A stretch of 64,000 nucleotides of DNA from Oscillatoriophycideae cyanobacterium NC_groundwater_1537_Pr4_S-0.65um_50_18 (GCA_016208305.1 JACQYI010000059.1:52244-116243), one strand, 5' to 3'. Shown: positions 15,525 to 24,402, numbered from the stretch's first letter. Notes: a model not told the origin generated them from the sequence alone. Numbers and translations: made by a program.

Positions 15525-16106
15525 CTATTCGGACTCGTGAGTCGATGAAGCCTCTCTAGAAACTGGATAATCCAGCAACTGAAGCGGCTGCTGCTTTTTT
15601 TGCCGACTGGGATTCGCCCCATTGGAGAAAACCTCCTCATCCCGGCTCAGTTTTAGCAGAGCCGCAACCAAGGCTTTGCTGTTGAGGTCTGAAGCCTCTA
15701 TCAGCTCTAACACCCGCTGAATTCGATCGACAGCACCACTCATGAGGCGATCGCGCTGAAAGCGAGGCAGCAAATCCATTGCGCCCTGCAAAATCGCCCA
15801 TTCTCGCTCAGAGGGCGCAATTTCTTTTTGGGCACCATTGACCAGGAGAATTTTCAAATCTGGGCAGCTTTTGCGGCTCCAACGACAGATGGAATAGGGG
15901 TTGAATTTTTGCACCCTCGTATCCATCAACAGCAGATCAGGCAGCGCAATTTGGGCGGCCTGCATGCGGCTGAAGCTATCGGCCAAATTCACATCAGGCG
16001 ATTCCCAGATCACCGAGATTTCTTGCGATCGCAGGATAGTCTGCCAGACAGCGCCTTGATAACTCATGGGCTGAACCATTAGGACAAATTTGGGGAAATC
16101 AGCCAT
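15525..16106 (-). CDS. Divergent receiver-domain protein
   Basis: About 193 residues from ATG 16106 (MADFPKFVLMVQPMSYQGAV). The fold pattern matches a CheY-like domain: LPDLLLMDTRVQKFNPYSIC carries the phosphoacceptor-like Asp and LKILLVNGAQKE the beta-4 strand. The acidic pair after beta-1 is missing (MVQPMS), so it may be a pseudo-receiver. The C-terminal ~60 residues are polar and unassigned. Partners are unknown. Confidence 0.55.
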   Translation of the reverse strand: MADFPKFVLMVQPMSYQGAVWQTILRSQEISVIWESPDVNLADSFSRMQAAQIALPDLLLMDTRVQKFNPYSICRWSRKSCPDLKILLVNGAQKEIAPSEREWAILQGAMDLLPRFQRDRLMSGAVDRIQRVLELIEASDLNSKALVAALLKLSRDEEVFSNGANPSRQKKQQPLQLLDYPVSREASSTHESE

Positions 16107-16315
16107 TGTCAAGAGTAATATCGGGAGTAAGGATCAGAGGCCGCTGAACATACAACCTCATGATTTGTAGCGACCGCTGAGGCGGCTAGAAGGCGACGAG
16201 AATCAGGATAGGTTGTAGCACGCCCTGCCAAAATGCCCTTTGGCAGCGCCAGCTATGAGATGCAAGAAGATGAGCCAAGGTCTAGGATACCCATCTCGCA
16301 TTTAATCTGCGAGAT

Positions 16316-17059
16316 CTATCCCAAACGTTGCCAAAATCTTAGCAGGAGGCTTGCACTGCCTTCATTCAGCAAAGTGGCTGAGATTGCACTGCCCAAAGGA
16401 ACGGTCAAGTTATCGATTCCCAGCTTAGAGAATGCCTCTAGCGACGTTGCCAGCAGGGCTACCCCAATCGGAATCACCCAGGTTTGCCAGCAGCTTCCCT
16501 GGATGCCCCACAGCACCAAGCTGCTGACCCCATAGCTCATCAACGCCATAGCGAGCGACCCTTCCCAGCTTTTTTGCATGCCCATGAGTCGGTAGGGATG
16601 TTTGCCCCAGCGTTGCCCAACCAGCGCCGCTAGGCCATCGCCCCAGGTCATGGTCAAAGTCCCGATCGCCGTATATTGCGGAGCATCTTGCCAAAATAGG
16701 GCAATCAGCAAACCAATGCTAACGGCATAAAAAAAAGTGCCCAAACTCTTGCGACCAACGCTGTTAATTCCGGGCAGAATCGGCAAAATGTAAGATAACA
16801 GCGTCACGAGACTGAACAAAACAGAGGCAGAAATTCCCACCCAGGCAGGAATTTTGAGCCACCAGGCCAGCAAAATAATGTTGCCTGTGCCAATGTGAAC
16901 CACCTTACGAACAATTTCTGGATCATCTGTCCAGCGCTGCAATATGACCGCCAGCAGCCCGACGATCGCCAGCCAGCCAGATGCGATCGCCACCTGAAGC
17001 CATAGAGTCGGAGCAAAATTTGACGCATCCAAAAGCCAGGAACCAGTATCTAACAGCAA
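16316..17059 (-). CDS. Phytol/dolichol kinase-like (VTE5-family) membrane protein
   Basis: 247 residues with six to seven transmembrane segments. DPEIVRKVVHIGTGNIILLA near the N-terminus and LTMTWGDGLAALVGQRWGKH in the middle are hallmarks of the CTP-dependent polyprenol kinase family that includes cyanobacterial and plant phytol kinase (VTE5/VTE6). These recycle phytol for tocopherol synthesis. The only convincing start is TTG 17059. It is located in the membrane. The substrate is inferred from family only. Confidence 0.78.
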   Translation of the reverse strand: MLLDTGSWLLDASNFAPTLWLQVAIASGWLAIVGLLAVILQRWTDDPEIVRKVVHIGTGNIILLAWWLKIPAWVGISASVLFSLVTLLSYILPILPGINSVGRKSLGTFFYAVSIGLLIALFWQDAPQYTAIGTLTMTWGDGLAALVGQRWGKHPYRLMGMQKSWEGSLAMALMSYGVSSLVLWGIQGSCWQTWVIPIGVALLATSLEAFSKLGIDNLTVPLGSAISATLLNEGSASLLLRFWQRLG

Positions 17060-17211
17060 TTTATTTATGGGGGCTGAAAAACCTATCGCTGTCTATCACT
17101 CTAGAGGATCTTGCAGCAAATTTTGCCCTTGGTTTTTGCTGCGTCAAATCCCCGTATCCTCACCGCTCTATACTGAATCTAATAGGTTTGTGAACTTTTC
17201 TCACGTCAAGC

Positions 17212-18138
17212 ATGAAAGTAGCAGTCACAGGGGCAACGGGTTTTGTGGGCAGTCGTCTGGTGGAGCGCCTCCAGCAGGCAGGGCATACCGTTCTGGTGCT
17301 GAGCCGAGATGCCGATCGCGCCAGACGCATGTTTCCATCGACCACATTTCCCAACGTAGAGATTTTGAGCTACTCGCCGCTGCAATCGGGCGACTGGCAG
17401 CAGCAAATTTCCGGCTGCGATGGCGTTGTCAATCTGGCGGGTGCGCCGATCGCCGAGAGCCGTTGGACACCCGAACGCAAGCAAGAAATTTTGGAGAGCC
17501 GCACGCTGGGCACGCAAAAAATTGTGGAAGCGATCGCCCAAGCCAACCCCAAGCCCTCGGTGCTGGTAAACTCATCCGCGATTGGCTACTACGGCACTAG
17601 CGAGACAGCCACCTTCGATGAAACGAGTGCGCCCGGTGAGGATTTTTTGGCGCAGGTTTGTCAGGAATGGGAAGCAGCAGCCGAGAAGGTGAAAGACTCT
17701 GGCACAAGGCTGGTAATTTTGCGCACGGGCATTGTTTTGGGTCTGGGTGGGGCGATCGCCAAGATGCTGGTGCCGTTTCGTCTGTTTGCGGGAGGGCCGA
17801 TCGGCACTGGACGGCAGTGGTTTTCTTGGATTCATCGCGAAGATCTGATAGACCTGATTTTGGCGGCTTTGACGCAGCCTGAAATGAATGGGGTGTTTAA
17901 CGCGACGGCTCCTAACCCGGTGCGGATGGCGGAGCTATGTCAGACGATGGGGCAACTCTTAAATCGTCCTTCGTGGCTACCTGTCCCAGACTTTGCTCTA
18001 GAGGCATTGCTAGGAGAAGCGGCCAAGGTGGTGCTAGAGGGACAGGAGGTTTTGCCTAAGCAGACTCAGGCTGCTGGCTTTCAGTACCAATATCCAAAAG
18101 TAAAGCAGGCGCTAGAGGAAGTTTTGAGTAAGGCATAA
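17212..18138 (+). CDS. TIGR01777-family NAD(P)-dependent epimerase/oxidoreductase
   Basis: 308 residues. The start MKVAVTGATGFVGSRLVERL is a Rossmann dinucleotide-binding motif. NSSAIGYYGTSE holds the short-chain dehydrogenase Ser/Tyr pair, and RTGIVLGLGGAIAKML and GRQWFSWIHREDLIDLI are TIGR01777 signatures. Homologues include the plastid/cyanobacterial GC1/SulA-like proteins linked, in plants, to plastid division. The enzymatic substrate is unknown. It is a single-gene unit. Confidence 0.85.
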   Translation: MKVAVTGATGFVGSRLVERLQQAGHTVLVLSRDADRARRMFPSTTFPNVEILSYSPLQSGDWQQQISGCDGVVNLAGAPIAESRWTPERKQEILESRTLGTQKIVEAIAQANPKPSVLVNSSAIGYYGTSETATFDETSAPGEDFLAQVCQEWEAAAEKVKDSGTRLVILRTGIVLGLGGAIAKMLVPFRLFAGGPIGTGRQWFSWIHREDLIDLILAALTQPEMNGVFNATAPNPVRMAELCQTMGQLLNRPSWLPVPDFALEALLGEAAKVVLEGQEVLPKQTQAAGFQYQYPKVKQALEEVLSKA

Positions 18139-18246
18139 GCTGATTGCCCGCACGCTGACCCTACCGATCGCCTCTCTCGTCTTGAGAAGGGGCGATCGCT
18201 TTGCATAGGTTCTTTTGCAAACTTGGATGGGCGATCGCGTTGAGGA

Positions 18247-18391
18247 TCAACCTGACTCTAGAATTTTAAGCACAACCCAGGCTTCAGCCAGCTCAGAGGC
18301 TGCGACAAAATCAGCGAATGCTTTAAAGTCTTGAGCTACAGTAAATTCAAGACTCCCAGGCTGTCTGCCCTCTAGTATGACTGTTAGCCCC
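18247..18391 (-). pseudogene. Possible gene remnant antisense to the NACHT leader
   Basis: A minus-strand frame without a usable start codon reads EFTVAQDFKAFADFVAAS then ELAEAWVVLKILESG before TGA at 18247-18249. The composition is protein-like (regular amphipathic helix). It looks like the tail of a gene whose beginning was lost. It overlaps the first codons of the NACHT gene on the other strand. Could be chance. Confidence 0.25.
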
Positions 18392-21300
18392 GATTATTCT
18401 GGTTATTTGAGCGCGATCGCCACTACTTACGGGCAGTGGTGGGAGCTTTACACGCTAATGGATGCGGTGGGTCGGGAGCAGGTGAAACGGCAAACGGAGA
18501 AATCTGCCTTTCCGTTTGATTTTGGGCTAATGGTGCAGACGGCAAAGCCCACAGAAGAGAAAGAAAAGGGCGAGAAGTCGGAAAGTCTGGGGGAAAAGCC
18601 GGAAGAGAAGCTAGAGCGGCTGCCTGTGCTGGCGGGACTGCGGAAGTACGCGGCGGAGCATGTGCTGTTAGTAGGGCGACCCGGATCAGGAAAATCGACA
18701 GCATTGATTCGGCTGCTGCTGGAAGAGGCAGAGAATGAATCGGCAGCAGCAAAGATTCCGGTGCTGGTGGAACTGCGCTATTGGCAGACGGGCGTGCTCG
18801 ATCGCATCCTCACTGTTTTGCAGCAGGGAAATTATTTAGATCTAGACACCAAAACGCTAAAAACCTGGTTGCGGCAGGGGCGATTGCTGCTGCTGCTGGA
18901 TGGGCTGAACGAGCTGCCTTCGGAAGAGGCAAGACGGGATGTGGCAACGTTTCGACGAGACTATCTGCAAACCCCGATGATTTTCACCACGCGAGAGCTG
19001 AGCGTAGGCGGCGATTTGGGCATTGCTAAAAAGCTAGAGATACAGCCGCTAACGGAAGCCCAAATGCAGGAGTTTGTCCGGGCTTATCTGCCGCCAAACC
19101 AGGCGGAGCAGATGCTGCGACAGCTCAAAGACCGTCTGCGAGAGCTGGGGCAAACGCCTTTGCTGCTGTGGATGTTGTGTGGATTGTTTCAACGATTGGG
19201 CACGGTGCCGCCCAATTTGGGCATGGTGTTTCGGCAGTTTACGCAGGGCTATGAACGCAGTCTGAAGGATGACATTCCGGTTACGGCAGAGTCACGGCGC
19301 TGGTGGTTGCTGTTGTTGCAGCGGTTGGCATTTGCAATGATGCAGGGGGAAAACCCGCAGGAGAAACCGACAGAGCTACAGGTGGCGATCGCGCAGCAAA
19401 TGGCGGAAGACATCTTGACGCAATATCTCACGGAAGAGAAGTTTGACAAACCACGCGATCTTGCCAAGCAGTGGCTAGAGGATCTGCTGAAGCATCATCT
19501 GATTCAACTCAACGGCGACAAGATTGAGTTTCGGCATCAGTTGATTCAGGAATATTATGCAGCCGAATATTTGTTGCGTCAGTTGCCGAAACTAAGTGAT
19601 GCAGGGTTACAGCGGCAGTATTTGAACTATCTGAAATGGACAGAGGCGATCGCCTTGATGTTGGCGCTGGTGGAGGATGAGGGGCAAGCGTTAAGGGTGG
19701 TGGAGTTGGCAATCGGGGTGGATTTGATGTTGGGGGCGAGGTTGGCAGGGGAGGTCAGTCCCAGGTTTCAATCCAAGACAGTCGATTTTATTACAAGTTT
19801 GGATGTACCGCAATTACTTGAAATCAAACTTTTAGGGGAGACTCACTCTGAAAGTGCGATTCCAGCATTGCTCAAAGCCCAGGAAGATGAAGACTCATGG
19901 ATTCGTAGTAGCGCAGTAGAGGCATTGGGCAAGCTCAACAGTGAACAAGCGATTTCAGAGTTGCTCAAAGCCTTGGAGCATAAAGACGCATTTATTCGTA
20001 GGAGCGCAGCAGTTGTATTAGGTAATCTCAACAATAAACAAGCCATTTCAGGACTGCTCAAAGCCTTGGAAGATGAAGACTCATTTGTTTGTAAAAGCGT
20101 AGCAGAAGCATTAGGCGAGCTCAACAGTGCACAAGCCATTCCAGGATTGCTCAAAGCCTTGGAGCATAAAGATTCAGACGTTGGCTGTAGGGCGGCGGCG
20201 GCATTAGGCAACCTCAATAGTGAACAAGCCACTCTAGGGTTGATTAAAGCACTGGAAAACCCAGACTCGGATGTTCGTCGAAGCGTAGTAGAAGCATTGA
20301 GCAAACTCAACAACGAACATGGACAAGCCATTCTAGGGTTGATTAAAGCGCTGGAAGACCCAGACTCAGATGTTCGCTGGAGTGCAGCAGAAGCATTAAG
20401 CAAACTCAACAGTGAGCAACCCACTTCAGGATTACTCAGACCATTGAAAGATCAAGATTCAGACATTAGTTGGAGCACAGCACCAGTATTAGGCGAACTT
20501 AATAGAGAACAAGCTATTTCAGAGTTAATCAGAGTTCTAAAAGATCAAGAGTCAGATGTTCGTTGGGGTGCGGCAGCAGCATTAGGTAAACTCAACAGTG
20601 AACAAGCGATCCTGGAGTTAGTCAGAGTTTTGAAAGATCAAGATTCAGATGTCCGTAGGATTGCAACAGCAGTATTAAATAATATCAGTAATGAACAAGT
20701 TATTCTAAAGTTACTCAGAGCATTGGAAGATCAAGATGAAGATGAAGATTCAGATGTTCCTTGTATTGAATATGCTCGTAGGGTTACAGCAGCAGCCTTA
20801 GGTAAACTTAATAGTAAACAAGCCATTCCAGAGTTACTTAGAGCATTAACGAATGGAAATTCATCTGTTCTTTGGATTGCAGCAGCAGGATTAAGTAATA
20901 TAAACAGTGAACAAGTTATTCCAGAATTACTCAGAGCATTGAAAGATAAATATTTATCTGTCCCTGTAGCATTAGTATTAGGGAAACTCAACAGTGAACA
21001 AGCTATTCTGGAGTTACTCAGAGCATTAGAACATCAAAATTCATCTATTCGTAGAATTGTAGCAATAGCATTAGGCAACCTCAACGGCGAACAAGCTATT
21101 CTAGGGTTGTTTAGAGCACTAGAGGATCAAGATTCATCTGTTCGTGAGAGAGCAGAAGAAGCATTAGGTAAACTCAACAGTAAACAAGCTATTTTAGGAC
21201 TACTCAGAGCATTAGAACATCAAAACCCAGATGTTCGTGAGAGAGCAGCAGCAGCATTAGGTAAACTCAATAGTGAACAAGCTATTTTAGGACTACTCAG

Positions 21301-22087
21301 AGCCTTAGAACATCAAAACCCAGATGTTCGTGAGAGAGCGGCAGAAGCATTAGGTGAACTCAATAGTGAACAAGCTATTTTAGGACTACTCAGAGCCTTA
21401 GAACATCAAAACCCAGATGTTCGTGAGAGAGCAGCAGCAGCATTAGGTAAACTCAACAGGGAACAAGCTATTCCAGGGTTGCTCAGAGCATTAGGAGACG
21501 AAGACTTAGATGTTCGCGGGAGCGCAGCAGGAGCGTTATGTAAACTTAACAGTAAACGAGTTGTTCCAGGATTACTCAGAGCATTAGAACATCAAAACTC
21601 AGATGTTCGTGAGAAAGCGGCAGAAGCATTAGGAAACCTCAAAAATGAACAAGCTATTCCAGGGTTGCTTAAAGTATTGGGGCTTAAAGTAGGAAACGAT
21701 AATTGGTTTGTTCGTATGAGTGCAGTAAAAGCATTAGGCAAAGTTGGTAATCCTAAGGTTTTAGGAAATTTATGGAAAGTACACGATGCTGAAGCCTATT
21801 CCGCGATCGCCTCCATCCAAGCCCGCTGCAAATTCTACAACTACGAAATCTTTCAAGCTGCCCAATCATTACCTCCCGAAACCATTCCCCAATCATCTCC
21901 ATCACTCATTGTTCAAGGAGACTATATTGTGGGCGATAAGGTTGAAGGCGACAAGGCTATGGGTGATAAAGTCACAGGTGACAAAAACATACACAACATA
22001 GAAACCGTTGGCATTCTCAATACTGGAACTGCCAATGTTCAACGCGATCAAATTGGGAGTCAAAATAACTCAGACGGCAAAGCATAA
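18377..22087 (+). CDS. NACHT NTPase with C-terminal HEAT-repeat array
   Basis: 1236 residues. After a ~90-residue N-terminal region with a charged linker comes a NACHT P-loop NTPase: Walker A GRPGSGKS (100-107) and Walker B/sensor LLLLLDGLNE (170-179). Helical domains follow to about 480, then roughly 21 HEAT repeats of about 31 residues (480 to about 1140), and finally a tail with GD/GDK repeats (GDYIVGDKVEGDKAMGDK). This is STAND/NLR architecture: repeats sense, the NTPase oligomerises, and effectors are encoded nearby. MntA, HepT and CHAT genes follow within a few bases. Three central HEAT units are nearly identical at DNA level. Confidence 0.88.
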   Translation: MTVSPDYSGYLSAIATTYGQWWELYTLMDAVGREQVKRQTEKSAFPFDFGLMVQTAKPTEEKEKGEKSESLGEKPEEKLERLPVLAGLRKYAAEHVLLVGRPGSGKSTALIRLLLEEAENESAAAKIPVLVELRYWQTGVLDRILTVLQQGNYLDLDTKTLKTWLRQGRLLLLLDGLNELPSEEARRDVATFRRDYLQTPMIFTTRELSVGGDLGIAKKLEIQPLTEAQMQEFVRAYLPPNQAEQMLRQLKDRLRELGQTPLLLWMLCGLFQRLGTVPPNLGMVFRQFTQGYERSLKDDIPVTAESRRWWLLLLQRLAFAMMQGENPQEKPTELQVAIAQQMAEDILTQYLTEEKFDKPRDLAKQWLEDLLKHHLIQLNGDKIEFRHQLIQEYYAAEYLLRQLPKLSDAGLQRQYLNYLKWTEAIALMLALVEDEGQALRVVELAIGVDLMLGARLAGEVSPRFQSKTVDFITSLDVPQLLEIKLLGETHSESAIPALLKAQEDEDSWIRSSAVEALGKLNSEQAISELLKALEHKDAFIRRSAAVVLGNLNNKQAISGLLKALEDEDSFVCKSVAEALGELNSAQAIPGLLKALEHKDSDVGCRAAAALGNLNSEQATLGLIKALENPDSDVRRSVVEALSKLNNEHGQAILGLIKALEDPDSDVRWSAAEALSKLNSEQPTSGLLRPLKDQDSDISWSTAPVLGELNREQAISELIRVLKDQESDVRWGAAAALGKLNSEQAILELVRVLKDQDSDVRRIATAVLNNISNEQVILKLLRALEDQDEDEDSDVPCIEYARRVTAAALGKLNSKQAIPELLRALTNGNSSVLWIAAAGLSNINSEQVIPELLRALKDKYLSVPVALVLGKLNSEQAILELLRALEHQNSSIRRIVAIALGNLNGEQAILGLFRALEDQDSSVRERAEEALGKLNSKQAILGLLRALEHQNPDVRERAAAALGKLNSEQAILGLLRALEHQNPDVRERAAEALGELNSEQAILGLLRALEHQNPDVRERAAAALGKLNREQAIPGLLRALGDEDLDVRGSAAGALCKLNSKRVVPGLLRALEHQNSDVREKAAEALGNLKNEQAIPGLLKVLGLKVGNDNWFVRMSAVKALGKVGNPKVLGNLWKVHDAEAYSAIASIQARCKFYNYEIFQAAQSLPPETIPQSSPSLIVQGDYIVGDKVEGDKAMGDKVTGDKNIHNIETVGILNTGTANVQRDQIGSQNNSDGKA

Positions 22088-22090
22088 ACT

Positions 22091-22405
22091 ATGAAAACTG
22101 CCATTCCTCTCCCAATTGCTCAACTCAAGTCCTTCTGCGATCGCTGGCAGATCACCGAACTTTCCCTATTTGGTTCCATTCTGCGAGATGACTTTCATCC
22201 AGATAGCGATATTGATTTATTAGCAGCTTTTGCACCAGAAGCAGAATGGGGATTACTCGATCACGCCCAAATGCAGCAAGAGCTAGAAACCCTCTGCGGA
22301 CGCAAAGTAGATTTGATTAGCAAACGGGCGATCAAGCAGAGTGCCAACTGGATTCGTCGTCAAGAGATTTTGTCTACGGCTCAAGTGCTTTATGCCCAGA
22401 AATAG
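22091..22405 (+). CDS. mntA: MntA-type minimal nucleotidyltransferase (antitoxin)
   Basis: 104 residues with the full signature GS-X10-DXD: Gly28-Ser29, Asp40 and Asp42 (LFGSILRDDFHPDSDIDLL). MntA proteins AMPylate the paired HEPN toxin HepT on a tyrosine to silence it. The gene begins 3 bp after the NACHT stop and overlaps hepT by 14 bp, so expression is tightly coupled. The linkage to the NACHT gene suggests the pair is part of, or guarded by, that system. Confidence 0.88.
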   Translation: MKTAIPLPIAQLKSFCDRWQITELSLFGSILRDDFHPDSDIDLLAAFAPEAEWGLLDHAQMQQELETLCGRKVDLISKRAIKQSANWIRRQEILSTAQVLYAQK

Positions 22406-22733
22406 AGATACCGCCACTCTGCTTGATATTGAACGAGCTGCACAGAAAGTTCTGAGATACAAACAGGGACTCGACAAAGCTATTTTCATGGAAGATGACA
22501 AAACACAGTCAGCGATCGTCTTTCAGCTCCTAATTCTGGGTGAAGCGGTTAAACGCCTATCTCAAGATTTTCGGACTCAGCATCCTGGAATTCCTTGGTC
22601 TTTAATTGCAGGGATGCGTGACAATTTAATTCATGAATATGACGATATTGATTGGAATGAAGTTTGGAACACTGCAAACTCCGATATTCCAAGGTTATTA
22701 ATCCTGCTTGAACCCTTGTTGCCGACAGAGTAA
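22392..22733 (+). CDS. hepT: HepT-type HEPN ribonuclease toxin
   Basis: About 113 residues from ATG 22392 (MPRNRDTATLLDIERAAQKV). The active-site motif RX4HXY is intact in RDNLIHEY; Arg and His are the RNase residues and the Tyr is the AMPylation target in characterised HepT. The upstream in-frame extension to 22341 lies inside mntA and is rejected. The gene is followed 4 bp later by the CHAT gene. Confidence 0.88.
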   Translation: MPRNRDTATLLDIERAAQKVLRYKQGLDKAIFMEDDKTQSAIVFQLLILGEAVKRLSQDFRTQHPGIPWSLIAGMRDNLIHEYDDIDWNEVWNTANSDIPRLLILLEPLLPTE

Positions 22734-22737
22734 GAAA

Positions 22738-23451
22738 ATGTCAGACTCTTCTAAAAACCAACCGATATTTCACATCAACAAAGTTGGCAACATCAACAGC
22801 AGCGATGTCACGATTCAAGGCGATCAAATTGGTATTCAACACAATCATTCTCCAGCAACAGAGCAGAACAATCGCGATCGCCCTAAAACCCGCACCATTC
22901 TCTTCCTCGCCGCCAGCCCTGCCGATCGCCCCCGACTTCGCCTCGACGAAGAAGCCCACATCATCACCCAAGCCTTGCAGCGATCGAACTATGGCGATCG
23001 ATTTCAGCTAGAGCAGCATTGGGCAGTCCGCCCAGAAGATTTACACTTTCTCCTGCCCAAATTCCAACCCCAGATTTTGTACTTCTGCTGTCATGGAGAA
23101 GGAGATAAAGGGATAGTTCTAGATGACGGCAACGGCAAAGCTCAGCTTGTAGCGACTGAAGCTCTAGCAGATCATCTCAGCCGCTTTCCTACCGTAGAAT
23201 GCGTGGTGCTCAACTCTTGCTATTCCGATAAACAAGCCGAAGCGATCGTCCAGCATATTCCCTATGTTATCGGCATGAACAGCGCCATCTTTGACAGAGC
23301 CGCCCTCAAATTTGCCCAAGGCTTTTACAACGCACTCGGAGCAGATCTGACCTATGAGGCTGCTTATCAAAACGGCAAAGACGCAATCGCTCTAGAAAAC
23401 ATTCCTCAGAGCCAAATCCCTATCCTCAAGCAGAAGTTCAAAAACGACTAG
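22738..23451 (+). CDS. CHAT-domain (caspase-like) protein
   Basis: 237 residues. The N-terminal ~35 residues contain GNINSSDVTIQGDQIGIQHN, echoing the tail of the NACHT protein (NVQRDQIGSQNN). From about 50 a CHAT peptidase domain follows, with the catalytic dyad His119 (YFCCHGEGD) and Cys161 (VVLNSCYSD). CHAT proteases are effectors of several anti-phage and conflict systems. It is the last gene of the NACHT operon, co-directional, 4 bp after hepT. Confidence 0.85.
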   Translation: MSDSSKNQPIFHINKVGNINSSDVTIQGDQIGIQHNHSPATEQNNRDRPKTRTILFLAASPADRPRLRLDEEAHIITQALQRSNYGDRFQLEQHWAVRPEDLHFLLPKFQPQILYFCCHGEGDKGIVLDDGNGKAQLVATEALADHLSRFPTVECVVLNSCYSDKQAEAIVQHIPYVIGMNSAIFDRAALKFAQGFYNALGADLTYEAAYQNGKDAIALENIPQSQIPILKQKFKND

Positions 23452-23470
23452 GGAGCGATCGCTAGTAAGC

Positions 23471-23683
23471 TTACTCCTCTAAAATCTCCACCAAATCCTC
23501 GATCGCCACACCAAACGCACGCGCCAATCTGTGAATAGCCGTGTAATCGGTCATAGTCATTGACTCGCGCTGAACGTAGTTCTTAACTGTGCTGTAGTTC
23601 AGACCCGAACGCTCTGCAACTTCCTTGAGCGTCCATCCTCGTTCATCCGCCAACTCTCGAATTTTCAGCCGAATCAGCCCCAT
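23471..23683 (-). CDS. XRE-family helix-turn-helix protein
   Basis: 70 residues, almost entirely a Cro/C1-type HTH: IRELADERGWTLKEVAERSG, LNYSTVKNYVQRESMTM and a C-terminal helix. It is convergent with the NACHT operon and ends 19 bp after it. Small XRE proteins often control toxin or conflict operons, so it could regulate the neighbouring one, but its target is unknown. Confidence 0.82.
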   Translation of the reverse strand: MGLIRLKIRELADERGWTLKEVAERSGLNYSTVKNYVQRESMTMTDYTAIHRLARAFGVAIEDLVEILEE

Positions 23684-23737
23684 TTGGATCTTGACAAGGA
23701 CTCAATTGAGTCCTTTAATGATTGATATCCAACAGCA

Positions 23738-23802
23738 GCGATCGCTCTTCTTGCCTGGAAAACACGAGAGCGACCGCCACAAATTCCCATAACAGGAAGT
23801 AG
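23738..23802. repeat. HIP1-containing palindromic repeat, copy 1
   Basis: GCGATCGCTCTTCTTGCCTG, then GAAAACACGAGAGCGA and CATAACAGGAAGTAG. The same series recurs at 24541-24626 with a ~21-bp insertion. The two copies flank a block of small genes as direct repeats. Confidence 0.65.
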
Positions 23803-23877
23803 ACCTATGATATCAGGAATGTTGCCGCCATCAAGTGCGGTGGATAGCCTTGCGCGAATACGGGCGGCAAGTGAGCC

Positions 23878-24060
23878 ATGAGCTATCGTGATGCCCTAGC
23901 GCCCTGGTGCATTATTCAACATTTACCCAAGATGCAGCATGCCGTGATCGCTCGGTTTCGCAAGCGCAATGATGCCGAGGACTATCTAAAAGTCGTCAAA
24001 CGCCTCAATCCAGCGATCGCCTACGAGATAGTCTTTGATCCGCCCACTGCTGAAGATTAG
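23878..24060 (+). CDS. Small hypothetical protein
   Basis: 60 residues: MSYRDALAPWCIIQHLPKMQ, then ARFRKRNDAEDYLKVVKRLN and a C-terminal YEIVFD. I recall similar short cyanobacterial proteins in gene-poor and toxin-antitoxin neighbourhoods, but no function is known. The frame has good codon use. A ribosome site is not evident (GTGAGCCATG). The function is not recognised. Confidence 0.55.
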   Translation: MSYRDALAPWCIIQHLPKMQHAVIARFRKRNDAEDYLKVVKRLNPAIAYEIVFDPPTAED

Positions 24061-24129
24061 AACAGGGGCGATCGCTTCTCTAGAAGGTGCAATGGAAGAC
24101 TTAGAATAACATTCATAGAGGTAAAGCCA

Positions 24130-24402
24130 ATGCAAATTACGATCGACCTTCCCCAAGATATTGAATTAGACGACACAATTCGGCAGCAAGCTGAACGCAA
24201 AGCTCGTGAATCTTATCTGATGGAACTTCTACGTCACGGTAGCATCAGCACAGGCTATGCTGCTACGCTTCTTAACCTCAGCCGATTAGAAGTCCTTGCC
24301 CTCATGGGTCAGCACAACATCTCTGTCTTCCCAGAGCAGTCTCCTGAAGAACTCGCTCAAGAAATCGCTGAAACCCAACACCTGACTCAGCTCCATCCGT
24401 GA
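24130..24402 (+). CDS. UPF0175-family protein (antitoxin-like)
   Basis: 90 residues. ITIDLPQDIELDDTIRQQAE at the N-terminus, YLMELLRHGSISTGYAATLL and EVLALMGQHNISVF match UPF0175, whose members usually form an antitoxin with a DUF3368/PIN toxin gene downstream. AGAGGTAAAG lies about 7 bases upstream of the ATG. No PIN toxin follows; a 46-codon ORF overlapping by 4 bp takes its place. Confidence 0.8.
   Translation: MQITIDLPQDIELDDTIRQQAERKARESYLMELLRHGSISTGYAATLLNLSRLEVLALMGQHNISVFPEQSPEELAQEIAETQHLTQLHP

Noticed and set aside
19843..20424. 193-codon minus-strand ORF
   Set aside because: Shadow of the HEAT repeats; its own repetitiveness follows from the repeat DNA.
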